DNA of 15,751 nt from CAUZFZ01 sp963579025 (GTDB taxonomy: Bacteria; Planctomycetota; Planctomycetia; Planctomycetales; Planctomycetaceae), in NCBI GenBank assembly GCA_963579025.1, contig CAUZFZ010000207.1, positions 1 through 15,751 on the forward strand, in the 5' to 3' direction. Position numbers and translations under genes: made by a program. Shown in pieces: positions 7,401 through 14,179 of the stretch. Each line of letters begins with the position of its first letter. Positions within the stretch are counted from its first letter, which is position 1. Below the pieces are notes generated by a model. It was given only the letters and a program-made list of their open reading frames with translations, searched no databases and had not been told where the DNA came from.

Positions 7401-10400
7401 GCGTGCGCCGGCAGCGCGTTCGTGGGCGGGAGAATCTTTGCGGGATCGAGCGTGAATTCGGTGGCGGAGCCATCGGTCACCCTGATGAACTTCCAGCGTA
7501 TCGGGTTGCCAATAAAGAAATGACCATTGGCCTGCGCCGCAAGAGTGAATCCGCCAAATGCGTCGGACAGCCGGACGTGCGATGCATTCAGATCCCACTG
7601 TCGGACGGTCCGATCTTCACCGGCCGTGTACAGAATGGATTCTTCCGCGCCCGGCTGCAGTCCAGCGACACTCAAATCGTAGATCGGCCCCTCATGCCCT
7701 TCGAGTGTGACCGACTCGACCGAGGGCCCTTCGTCGAGCATTTTCCACAACGCGATCTGTCCGTCGGCGCCCAGCGCAATGAGTTGATTCGTGTCGCGGG
7801 TGAATATGACTCGCGAGATTTCGGCAGTCTCGCCGTCCTGCCGCTGAGCCATACTGCGGATCTGCCCGCTCCGCGTGATCTCGTTCAACGGGGCACCGGG
7901 CGAAGGCAGTCGCCAGACGTGGACCTGGTGCTGACACGACGCCGCGAGCCAGCGGGCATCGTCGCTGAACTCTACGGAGGTGACGCTCGCGGGACATGAC
8001 AAAGAGACGTGTTCTGCGATCTTCAACTGTTCCTTTCCCTCGTCGTCCGACTGCAGCGAGGCCCGTCTCACAATCACGGTTTGATCCTCGCCAGCGGTTG
8101 CGATCCACACACGATCTCCATGCTGCGATGCAGGATCGCCCTGACCCGTCGCATCACCAGGTGATTCGTTCACAAGATCGACGTCGTTGGCGCGATCACG
8201 ATGCGCATCCGGATGCTGTTCGGCCCCGTCGTCACGCGTTTCTGTCGGAATTGGATCGGGCTCCAATCCGCCATTGCCCATCGGACCCTGTGAGCTCCGC
8301 GTGCGGGCGCCATCGGCTCGATCACGAAAAACCTTCGGGATCTCAATCAGTTTTTCAGCGGTCTCTACCCGCGCCTTCCAGAAAAGAACGCGCCCGTCAG
8401 CTCCGACCGTGGCAAACAGATTGTGTTCCTTGTCACGCGCCACGTCGGTGACGGCACCCTGATGGCGGGCCTTGATCGGCCAGTGGGTCCCTGACGAGAG
8501 ATCCGCCAGCATGACGCCGCCGGACTCCAATCCTACGACGACGAATTGACTCTCGAGGTCGAACTGAATGTCGATGACCGGATCGGCTTCCCCGGAATCC
8601 CGCGTGAAATAGAAATCCTTCGTGTCGTCGTCCGAAATTGATTTTCCGTCGCAGGAACACAATCGCAGCCTGCCACCGGCGTCACCGATGCCCAGCCAGA
8701 TCGGCTCTGCTGCGGCCGTGCTGCCCGGATGACTGAATTGCAGTGCGGTGATTTCAGACGACTGATCTCCGGAGGCAGGGACGTCACGGAGGGGCGTGCT
8801 GGTTGAGCCATGCGTCATCCAGGCTTTGATTTCACCGGCCTGGGTTCCGGCGACAAGCATGTGGTGTCCGCGGTGGTAAGCGATGCGTGTGACCGGTGAG
8901 CTGAAGACTTCGCCGGCCACAATCACACCAGCCATCCCGAAGGAGTTGAATTGCTCCGCCGCGGCAGCCAGCGTCTGCCGGATGGACCGGGCGTCGCGGG
9001 CTCCCTCACCCTTGAGCATCGACTCGTCGATGTCGCGCAAGCGCCGTTTCGCCTCAGCCGCCAGCAACAGACGCGTGTGTGGATTGCCTGCCTTTGTGGC
9101 TTTGTCGGCGATACTCCGGGCCTGCTGCAGTTTCAGGCGTCCCGCGTCCAGCAACTTGAGTCTGACATTCTCTTTCTGCTCGACCCGGAATTGCTCTGCG
9201 CGTTTTTCAGCTGTCTGCTTTTGCTGTTTCTGTTCCGAGCTGTACAGCCAGTATGCGAGGAAGATGCTGGCCGCCACAAAGAACGCTCCGAGCCCGAATC
9301 CCACGCGGGCGCGGTACAGACGCAACTCAAGGTGAGCCCGTTCCGCACGCTCTTCGGCAAGGATGGGTCTTTCATGGAAGTCCTGGCTGTCCCGAATGTA
9401 CGCGAGAATCTCCTCCGAGATTCCCGGCACACGGATACCGCTCAGGCTTTCTGCCTTGAAATCGTTGCCGGGTACCTCGCCATCGTCCGCGTCATAGAGC
9501 CACCGCCTCGCTTCGGCAATCTCGAGTTCCGAAAGGAGGTAGGCCTCCTGACCGTTGTGGTCCAGCCACGCCTTGAATTTCTCCCGAACCACGGCGGCAG
9601 TTTTCTGCCGATTTGCCTCGTCGTTGGCCCAGTTCTCAAGTGTCTTCCATTTCCGAATCAGACTCTCGTGCGTGATGTCGATGACCGAGTTATCGCTGAG
9701 CTGACGTGCTGGCGGTGGCAGTAGAAACGTTCGTCCTGGACTGCGGAATTGCTCGATAACGATCCTGATTTCACTCGGCTGATGGTGCCTCAGAGCTTTG
9801 ATAAGTTCCGTGTACGGTTTCGGATCGCGGATCACGTGGCCGCGCGCTGTTGTACGGACAAGACACCGAAACACGTCTTCACAAACCGCCTGAGTTCCAA
9901 GCGGAATCCGAACCTCGTAAACGCTCTGGGCGTGCTGATCGAGAGCCTCCAGCAGACCACCGACTCTCTCGTAGTCGTCCATCGTGATGTGGACGGTACC
10001 ACGCGCATCGATCCCCTCTGCCAGCGAACCCTTGGTGGCGTCTGCTCCGAACAGCGTCGTGGTACTCACCTCGTCCAGAAGTCCGTCACCGTCGGGGTCG
10101 ACCGCATCATCGCTGTCGCCGCGCTGTCGTCTGAGTGCCCGGGTCCACATCCTCATCAGGGCGTGCTGCATCAACGGGAGCTGGTCGGGATCGGAGCCGA
10201 CTTCGTTCAACACGTTCGTGACCACGGAGGGATCGATCGTGTCGCCGCACAGTTCCAGCGGGCCTTCGATGGCCTTCCGAATCTCTTCGCGTTTTAGACG
10301 GGGTGTGAGATACAGGCTGCGGTTGAGGGCCTCCGGCAGATTCCGGAATGTCTGGCACGCTCCCAGAAAGTCAGACCTCATCGTGATCACGACATAGACG

Positions 10401-11086
10401 CGAAAATCCCGCTGGTTAAAGGTATCCAGGAGCAGACGGACGAAACGCTGCGCGTCGGTCCACTTTTCCAGATCGTCCTCGTCCTCGCCGTCGGAGTCGG
10501 ACGGTGACTCGGCGCTCTCATCGCCATGCTCATCGAGGGGCTCGTTTTCGGGGTTCAATTTTGTTTCCGAATAACGGAACAGCTCCTCAAACTGATCGAC
10601 GACCACGAGCACGTTTTCATGGTCTTCGATTTCCGACTCGTTAAGCACATCGACGAAGCCCAGCGGTCCGCTGCGCAACTGATCGAGGACGATCGGCGCA
10701 TACTCGCTCTTGAGCTGTTCCGCGGTCAGATCTGCGTCACCGGAGAAGTCGAACAGCGTGCTGTCCAGCACCGCATTGGCGAGTTCCTCATGCGGCTTAC
10801 GCCCCGGACGCATCTCGACCAGATGCCAGGCCGTGCCGGCGTCGACATCGAATCCGGCTTCGAGGCGGGGCAGGAGACCCGCCCGCACAAGGGAGGACTT
10901 GCCACAGCCGGAAGGGCCGACCACCGCGATGAACCGCGACGACTGGAGCAGGTCGAGGAGTTCACTGATCTGCGCGTTACGTCCGAAGAAAATCGCTGTG
11001 TCGGACCGTGTGTAGTGTCTCAGCCCCGGGTACGGGAACGTTGGACGCTCCAGACCGGTCGGTGTCTGTGCGGTCACGGTTTGCAT
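4451..11086 (-). CDS. nSTAND-type NTPase with transmembrane helix, WD40 repeats and helical C-terminus
   Basis: This 2211-residue protein starts with the nSTAND signature FPYPGLRHYTRSD...FFGR (17-35). Walker A is GPSGCGKSS (57-65), Walker B is VLVVVDQFEELF (159-170), and the arginine-bearing strand is VYVVITMRSDF (230-240). An acidic insert (about 172-207) lies between the last two. DPDQLPLMQHALMRMW (299-314) and VIDITHESLIRKWKTLENW (468-486) match the helical and winged-helix part of such NTPases. One transmembrane helix lies at about 594-616 (RVGFGLGAFFVAASIFL), followed by a charged coiled-coil-like stretch (617-690). WD40-type repeats run from about 725 to 1500, broken by a polar linker (920-990). 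The remainder is mostly helical with TPR-like parts (GDFDAAVTLFQKADPELDA). STAND NTPases act as switch-like signal sensors. ATG 11086 is preceded by GGGAG. The gene follows the TIR gene by 27 bases. Confidence 0.93.
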   Translation of the reverse strand: MQTVTAQTPTGLERPTFPYPGLRHYTRSDTAIFFGRNAQISELLDLLQSSRFIAVVGPSGCGKSSLVRAGLLPRLEAGFDVDAGTAWHLVEMRPGRKPHEELANAVLDSTLFDFSGDADLTAEQLKSEYAPIVLDQLRSGPLGFVDVLNESEIEDHENVLVVVDQFEELFRYSETKLNPENEPLDEHGDESAESPSDSDGEDEDDLEKWTDAQRFVRLLLDTFNQRDFRVYVVITMRSDFLGACQTFRNLPEALNRSLYLTPRLKREEIRKAIEGPLELCGDTIDPSVVTNVLNEVGSDPDQLPLMQHALMRMWTRALRRQRGDSDDAVDPDGDGLLDEVSTTTLFGADATKGSLAEGIDARGTVHITMDDYERVGGLLEALDQHAQSVYEVRIPLGTQAVCEDVFRCLVRTTARGHVIRDPKPYTELIKALRHHQPSEIRIVIEQFRSPGRTFLLPPPARQLSDNSVIDITHESLIRKWKTLENWANDEANRQKTAAVVREKFKAWLDHNGQEAYLLSELEIAEARRWLYDADDGEVPGNDFKAESLSGIRVPGISEEILAYIRDSQDFHERPILAEERAERAHLELRLYRARVGFGLGAFFVAASIFLAYWLYSSEQKQQKQTAEKRAEQFRVEQKENVRLKLLDAGRLKLQQARSIADKATKAGNPHTRLLLAAEAKRRLRDIDESMLKGEGARDARSIRQTLAAAAEQFNSFGMAGVIVAGEVFSSPVTRIAYHRGHHMLVAGTQAGEIKAWMTHGSTSTPLRDVPASGDQSSEITALQFSHPGSTAAAEPIWLGIGDAGGRLRLCSCDGKSISDDDTKDFYFTRDSGEADPVIDIQFDLESQFVVVGLESGGVMLADLSSGTHWPIKARHQGAVTDVARDKEHNLFATVGADGRVLFWKARVETAEKLIEIPKVFRDRADGARTRSSQGPMGNGGLEPDPIPTETRDDGAEQHPDAHRDRANDVDLVNESPGDATGQGDPASQHGDRVWIATAGEDQTVIVRRASLQSDDEGKEQLKIAEHVSLSCPASVTSVEFSDDARWLAASCQHQVHVWRLPSPGAPLNEITRSGQIRSMAQRQDGETAEISRVIFTRDTNQLIALGADGQIALWKMLDEGPSVESVTLEGHEGPIYDLSVAGLQPGAEESILYTAGEDRTVRQWDLNASHVRLSDAFGGFTLAAQANGHFFIGNPIRWKFIRVTDGSATEFTLDPAKILPPTNALPAHARFNPGGDRLCLISNGHLVSLLNGEASLKEHGTWTSADDKRFENAAFYSFAFSDDASHLHAVVSKRTHGQIEYELHTGEFRSESSAEITWSARSSFSGTPPTSVRMTSLRSGPDRRLAVAYESLAVHVFSPLHPASPDGFLDRDSKSSVTQLEFSADGRLLFCRHLDGHLKAFDLGNHNQPVEERLMTLIAPGDSGQMMTPFMTPARYPGLIASRVDGSLKTTIFTDGINQRHDSFQQSDRTVTALGVSNGGRWLLTSGQEAKSERWSIDVRAFDSTSRHFGEPVAHVRSTSRPLLLAINQQSDGPRGVAVTSDGSLLEFNLQTTDVDDRRLGALCGRNLTASEFEWYVGIGDLTQYPVTFPDLGIHQSVYDRLANLGANEAEETLKKISHNAGLDFTKLQPGLWRSQGNRSAGSGDFDAAVTLFQKADPELDAKEAERLAHRVGRDRLIQQVDDALDDAVAAARTPEVEQAALERARRGIAAAVEAGIKMPDLNTQFAARLTTYARQAATRAAGQQVRTKFVSAARDVISTIERIPSASRSTENSAKDLARNYLIESFASALQSEGPNKTAESLLNRWIDWQPLPGIAESTDFRAELFNRVILREAYVRQDAERMRDWIEIVRKLIPAYQPPETVRVIVSYRAGVSEDPVVAKKWISVAEQIEALKGDVPGLKLRLVWLQMDQHVREARSLIGNRAGKFTAAEVLDSTKRQALENLTAADQTGTGVSLGVEPEDIVESWIFRSLIQQALKLVDEDPAGDSAARDLLQVAFDRMSIELAPSDYLTRLRPFELKDTAPSVQQAWQVQQFERDRWLTRLSRRGAIQQAIAYVHKVTSIDPVFRFSSVVLNDFCWSACLTGAVDETIIEAGRRAVTEDPTNASFRDTLGLARAVAGVDLEKAIDDFQIFINANGSGVSTGTEQATWNDRSHWIDQLKMPDARKYFSGILEQLRSIERQSWIESESTYAREFMIDFEGSEPSTEPLQ

Positions 11087-11093
11087 GCGGAAA

Positions 11094-11098
11094 CTCCC
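11094..11098 (-). promoter_or_regulatory. ribosome binding site of the nSTAND NTPase gene
   Basis: GGGAG on the minus strand lies 7 bases before ATG 11086. It supports this start and lies within the 27-base gap after the TIR gene, which suggests translation from a shared transcript. Confidence 0.55.
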
Positions 11099-11113
11099 GA
11101 TCAGGGAAAGCGG

Positions 11114-12235
11114 TCAGCGCGGCTTTCGATTGCGAATCGTGCTGTACAACGCGTTAAGCTGCTCGGCTTCCGGCGACGTCGCGTCTTTGAATGCAACCCA
11201 GTTTTTTGACTTCAGGAAGACGTAATCAGGGCCGGCCGGCACGTCGGTGATGCCGGGAAGCAGGATCGGAACCAGCGTCTTGCCGTTCTCGACTTCTTCC
11301 ACTTCAAATGATTCCAGCTCACGCGTCTGCCATTGTCCCAGACCGTGCTGTCCCAGGCATATCAGGCCGACTTTAGCGTCGTGCATGGCGTACTTCAGTT
11401 TCTGGAACCAGCCGTCGCCGCCGTGGAGTTCCTTGTCATCAAGCCAGACATTGAACCCTTCATGCACAAGCAATTCGTAAATCAGTTCGACGTACGGCTT
11501 GTCCTTGCTGTTGTGCGACAGGAAGACATCCGGTTTTTCGCGCACCCGTTGCGGCTCGGTGTGACCCAGGCGGACCGTGCTGGAATCCCTGACATCGTCC
11601 ACGAAGGGATCGAGCTTACTGGTGTCAGGTTCATCCGCGGGACAGTCCAGCTCCGAAAACCCCTCAACGTCGAGGTTGACTGGTTCTTCTTTGGGACCAG
11701 GCCCCACGTAGATTCGACGGATCGGAACGTTCGCGCTCAACTTGCTGTGATCCGCGAGAATGTTGCGGATCTGGGTGAGCTGTCCGCGGACCCAGTAATT
11801 GTCGTTCTGGTCATAAACAACGAGGATGCCGTCAGATTCGATCACGCTCTTCGTCAGGTCCGCCATGACGTGGCTCGGTTTTCCCTTCAGCTTCGTCAGC
11901 CGGACACCGACATCCTGGCAGCGGAAATACTCTCTCAGCTTGCCGATGAATTCAGCACTCGTTTGTTCGCAGTGCAGAAACACCTCGACGCTCGCACTGC
12001 CTCGTTTGGCGGTAGGCCGCTTTGCCAGCTTCCTCAGGTGCTCCATCAACGAAGTTTGAAACTCAGATATCGGACAGGCAGCCACCGTACCGGTCTCATC
12101 GCTCAGCAGGAGACGATGGTGCTCTTCACTGATCCGTCCCTCAACTTGAGCCTCCAGAATCGCGGCCCGGGTCAGGGCTGGCGGGCGCCACTGCAGAATC
12201 TCAATCCCGGACTCGACGGCCCTGTCGTATTGCAA
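11114..12235 (-). CDS. TIR-domain protein, 3' part of an amber-interrupted gene
   Basis: The 373-residue frame begins at TTG 12235, the codon directly after a TAG in the same frame as the upstream part. Residues 1-70 (MQYDRAVESGIEILQWR onward) look like the second half of a TIR-like unit whose first half ends the upstream frame. Residues 83-200 form another divergent unit (VEVFLHCEQTSAEFIGKLRE, later DGILVVYDQNDNYWVRGQL). Residues 234-350 are a canonical bacterial TIR domain: PDVFLSHNSKDKPYVE, NVWLDDKELHGGDGWFQKL, VGLICLGQHGLGQWQTRELE. Glu306 in WQTRE occupies the position of the catalytic glutamate of NAD-cleaving TIR domains, so NADase or signalling activity is possible but unproven. If translated alone, ATG 12046 is another start. 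The stop is 27 bases before the NTPase gene, its likely partner. TIR assignment is firm; the gene's integrity is in doubt. Confidence 0.85.
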   Translation of the reverse strand: MQYDRAVESGIEILQWRPPALTRAAILEAQVEGRISEEHHRLLLSDETGTVAACPISEFQTSLMEHLRKLAKRPTAKRGSASVEVFLHCEQTSAEFIGKLREYFRCQDVGVRLTKLKGKPSHVMADLTKSVIESDGILVVYDQNDNYWVRGQLTQIRNILADHSKLSANVPIRRIYVGPGPKEEPVNLDVEGFSELDCPADEPDTSKLDPFVDDVRDSSTVRLGHTEPQRVREKPDVFLSHNSKDKPYVELIYELLVHEGFNVWLDDKELHGGDGWFQKLKYAMHDAKVGLICLGQHGLGQWQTRELESFEVEEVENGKTLVPILLPGITDVPAGPDYVFLKSKNWVAFKDATSPEAEQLNALYSTIRNRKPR

Positions 12236-12238
12236 CTA
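12236..12238 (-). other. in-frame TAG interrupting the TIR gene
   Basis: The reading is TTC GAT TAG TTG CAA. No base separates the two open parts and they share one frame, so a single sense codon here would give one protein of about 653 residues. The flanking peptides, SDVFVQLLSQSHSG before and LQYDRAVESGIEILQWR after, fit a pattern I know as continuous in TIR-like proteins (FVQLL...LQYERA...PILQWR). A point mutation, sequencing or assembly error, or codon readthrough are all possible. Confidence 0.75.
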
Positions 12239-13075
12239 ATCGAACGTGATCCTGTGGGTATCGCCGGATGAGTCGCCGTCAGGGTCTTCATACACGTAGC
12301 CGGAGTGACTCTGACTCAGCAGTTGCACAAAGACGTCGGACTGCTGGAGTTTTCCGTCAATCCACTTCTGCAACTGGGACCGGTCCACGAGTCGTCGCTC
12401 GGTGAGCACTCGATGCCCGCGCTGTCGCAGTTCGTTGCGGACGGCATCCCAGTCAGACTCCGACTGCCGGTCGGTCGACCCTCTGGCCAGATAAACGACC
12501 TGCGCGCGTTTCTCCGCCGGTGTGTTTTTCTGCACGTCGCCTGCATCATTTTCATGTGGCGTCGCCGACGACGTCGTTGCCGGCTCGTTCCGTGCGACGT
12601 TGACGGTTCTGATCCCTGGCAGCAGAGACCGCTCAATCAAATCGGAAAGTTGCAGCAATCCCTTCCGAAAGCTGGCACAACTGGTTTCAGGTTCAACCAG
12701 TTGTGCCTTGCCGTCAGCCTGAGACACCCACATCGGAATGCGGGGGCGGTCTTCAACATGTTTCTGGAAGGATTCTGCTGGCGGGTGACACTCCACCACA
12801 AGAACTTCGCTGCCATGTTCTTCCTGACGGCGCAGCCACTCCAGCACGTCGTCAGCCGGTTGCAGATCACGCGTTGTGACGAGCAGAACGACGGGAGACT
12901 CTGCGACCGACGTCTTGTCGAGATGTCGGACGTCGAATGTCAGCGCGGCGGAGCTTCTTTTCAGTTGTCGCTTCAGCTTTCGCGACAGTGTTCCGGAGAA
13001 TCGCTCTATCCATCGCTGCTCCTCGGTGTCCGCTGCCGAGTGCACGAGCGATACCGCTGTGGACGCCGCTGACAT
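12236..13075 (-). CDS. TIR-like protein, 5' part of an amber-interrupted gene
   Basis: The 279-residue frame starts at ATG 13075, with GAGGG 8 bases upstream. Residues 1-160 form a divergent TIR-like or Rossmann-like unit: strands VSLVHSAAD, VVLLVTTRD and VLVVECHPP alternate with helices. Residues 160-190 are a polar linker. Residues 191-279 begin a second unit, with AQVVYLARGSTDR, DAVRNELRQRGHRVL and SDVFVQLLSQSHS, that stops abruptly at TAG in mid-domain. Its natural completion is encoded directly after the stop in the same frame. Alone this product would lack the canonical TIR domain and probably its enzymatic activity. It is the first gene of the leftward set, after 546 non-coding bases. 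The TIR-like label for these two units rests on pattern and context and is weaker than for the last domain. Confidence 0.8.
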   Translation of the reverse strand: MSAASTAVSLVHSAADTEEQRWIERFSGTLSRKLKRQLKRSSAALTFDVRHLDKTSVAESPVVLLVTTRDLQPADDVLEWLRRQEEHGSEVLVVECHPPAESFQKHVEDRPRIPMWVSQADGKAQLVEPETSCASFRKGLLQLSDLIERSLLPGIRTVNVARNEPATTSSATPHENDAGDVQKNTPAEKRAQVVYLARGSTDRQSESDWDAVRNELRQRGHRVLTERRLVDRSQLQKWIDGKLQQSDVFVQLLSQSHSGYVYEDPDGDSSGDTHRITFD

Positions 13076-13083
13076 AAGTCCTG

Positions 13084-13088
13084 CCCTC
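13084..13088 (-). promoter_or_regulatory. ribosome binding site of the TIR-like gene
   Basis: GAGGG on the minus strand lies 8 bases before ATG 13075 and favours that start. AGGA, 3 bases before the ATG, is too close to be the better site. Confidence 0.5.
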
Positions 13089-13156
13089 GGTCTGCCTGGG
13101 AGCTTCAGATCGGAGTCGTCTGGTCTGAATCAAAATACTACGGCAACTGTCCGCAT

Positions 13157-13185
13157 GTCATGTCACGTGCCGATTGAAATGTCAA
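13157..13185 (-). promoter_or_regulatory. candidate promoter upstream of the TIR/NTPase genes
   Basis: On the minus strand a consensus TTGACA (13185-13180) is followed after 17 bases by CATGAC (13162-13157), a weak -10 match. This would give a leader of about 75 bases before ATG 13075. A second AT-rich hexamer, TAGTAT, lies nearer the gene but lacks a well-spaced -35 box. The single good hexamer makes this a tentative call. Confidence 0.3.
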
Positions 13186-13190
13186 CTGCA

Positions 13191-13260
13191 CACTGTCGCA
13201 TTATCGCACATTCTCCGTAGACGACAGTCGCCGGACGACGACCACGATCGCCCGACAGTG
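13191..13260. repeat. inverted CGACAGT repeats upstream of the TIR gene
   Basis: CACTGTCG (13191-13198) is an exact inverted copy of CGACAGTG (13253-13260), and a further CGACAGT lies at 13222-13228. The first arm is only 5 bases upstream of the candidate -35 box. Such spacing could suit operator sites or a cruciform, but no regulator is known for it. Confidence 0.35.
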
Positions 13261-13400
13261 ATCTCAGTGACCTGACGCGTCCGTGTGGCCAGCGACTCGA
13301 GAAGGGGCGCCGCGCGCTATTGCTGAATTCATTTGCCGGGATGACTGATACTTGTGGTCTGCCTCGTCGTCGATCAGTCGTGAATAACGATGTGTCGCTC

Positions 13401-13414
13401 CCGTCGCCCGACGG
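13401..13414. repeat. short perfect dyad
   Basis: CCGTCG (13401-13406) and CGACGG (13409-13414) form an inverted repeat around two bases. Its role is unknown; short dyads in GC-rich DNA arise often by chance. Confidence 0.25.
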
Positions 13415-13491
13415 CGGGCATCACCCGACATTGAGCTGCGGAGCAAACTCATGCACCAATCACAACTGGTTGGACGTCGCGATCTGTTTCA

Positions 13492-13512
13492 CTGAGGCGT
13501 GAACGGCCTCAG
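13492..13512 (-). terminator. hairpin downstream of the FKBP gene, possible terminator
   Basis: CTGAGGC (minus strand, 13512-13506) pairs perfectly with GCCTCAG (13498-13492) across a 7-base loop, about 110 bases past the FKBP stop. No T-run follows, so it would be a weak or factor-dependent terminator or an RNA-stabilising stem. Confidence 0.35.
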
Positions 13513-13621
13513 GAGCCCCGTCTCCCGCGTTGAGATCGCTGACCGGTTTTCTGACAGTATCCACCGAGACGTCTTGAACGACGAAATGTGGTCGCTATGA
13601 GCGAATGGAAGTCATTCATCA

Positions 13622-14107
13622 TCAACGGATTGCAAGCAACTCGACCACAAAGTGCAGAGTGGCCTTACCGGGAATTTTCGGCGGGCTGCCGCGTGCTCCG
13701 TAGCCAAGCTGGTACGGGAGTTCCAGTTCGATTTTCCCGCCTTCACCGACCAGTTGCAGACCCTCTGTCCAGCCAGCAACGACATCCGAGAGCCCGAATT
13801 CGGCCGCCTCACCGCGTTTGTACGAACTGTCGAATTCCGTTCCATCGTCGAGCCAGCCGCGGTAGTGACAGGTCACTTTGTTTGCGGCTGTCGGTTTGCG
13901 ACCGTCGGATGCTCGCAGGATGCGGTACTTCAGGCCGCTCTCGGTCGTGATGAATTCAGCATCCGCAGCGCCCGGATCGTCTTCCCCACCCGACGGTGGA
14001 GCCTGTGCGCTTTGGGGCGCGACCGGAACGACCGGCGTGTTGCTCTGCGGACCACGCGTACAGCCAGTCACAACGAACAGCAGCAGTACAAGAAGAGTCA
14101 GTCTCAT
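13622..14107 (-). CDS. FKBP-type peptidyl-prolyl cis-trans isomerase, predicted lipoprotein
   Basis: The 161-residue protein would catalyse cis-trans isomerisation of prolyl bonds and assist folding in the envelope. Residues 1-15 form a lipoprotein signal, LTLLVLLLFVVTGC, with lipobox VTGC and Cys15 as the predicted lipidated residue. A proline- and alanine-rich linker (16-50) precedes an FKBP domain at about 55-161: SGLKYRIL, VTCHYRGWLDDGTEFDSSY, FGLSDVVAGWTEGLQLVGEG, KIELELPYQLGYG and ATLHFVVELL. These cover the usual core including the Y, F, D, the VVxGW element and the C-terminal aromatic strand, so activity is plausible. ATG 14107 is preceded by GAAGGA with 8 bases spacing. It lies 72 bases after the rhamnulokinase stop and may share its transcript, though no functional link is apparent. 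Confidence 0.95.
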   Translation of the reverse strand: MRLTLLVLLLFVVTGCTRGPQSNTPVVPVAPQSAQAPPSGGEDDPGAADAEFITTESGLKYRILRASDGRKPTAANKVTCHYRGWLDDGTEFDSSYKRGEAAEFGLSDVVAGWTEGLQLVGEGGKIELELPYQLGYGARGSPPKIPGKATLHFVVELLAIR

Positions 14108-14115
14108 TTCCAGAG

Positions 14116-14121
14116 TCCTTC
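14116..14121 (-). promoter_or_regulatory. ribosome binding site of the FKBP gene
   Basis: GAAGGA on the minus strand lies 8 bases before ATG 14107. It is the best Shine-Dalgarno match in the window and fixes the lipoprotein signal as the true N-terminus. Confidence 0.65.
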
Positions 14122-14179
14122 GCTTGAATGATGTTTGTCGAAATGGTGATGTCGGTTGTCTGTTTTAACGCAATTCATG

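Larger units (their letters stand above)
13076..13621. other. 546-base intergenic region
   Basis: No coding sequence is supported. The only open frames are about 60 codons long (13264-13452 minus, 13320-13502 plus), without recognisable motifs or ribosome binding sites. The region contains, from right to left, the hairpin after the FKBP gene, a short dyad, inverted CGACAGT repeats and a candidate promoter for the TIR gene. It separates the kinase/isomerase pair from the TIR-to-PQQ gene set, which makes it the natural transcription boundary. Confidence 0.55.

Noticed and set aside
7022..7999. 325-codon open frame on the plus strand inside the NTPase gene
   Set aside because: It is an antisense shadow of the WD40 region, whose minus-strand translation has clear repeats; the plus-strand product has no domain features.
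11333..12271. 312-codon plus-strand open frame across the TIR gene
   Set aside because: It is antisense to a recognisable TIR domain and has no motif of its own. It shows that long antisense frames arise easily in this DNA.
12236..13075. Reading the two TIR parts as two normal adjacent genes
   Set aside because: Zero spacing, the same frame, a TTG start and a domain broken at the junction make one interrupted gene more likely, though a two-gene arrangement is not excluded.
13264..13502. Two open frames of about 60 codons in the intergenic region
   Set aside because: They overlap on opposite strands, are basic and low in hydrophobic residues, and lack start signals.
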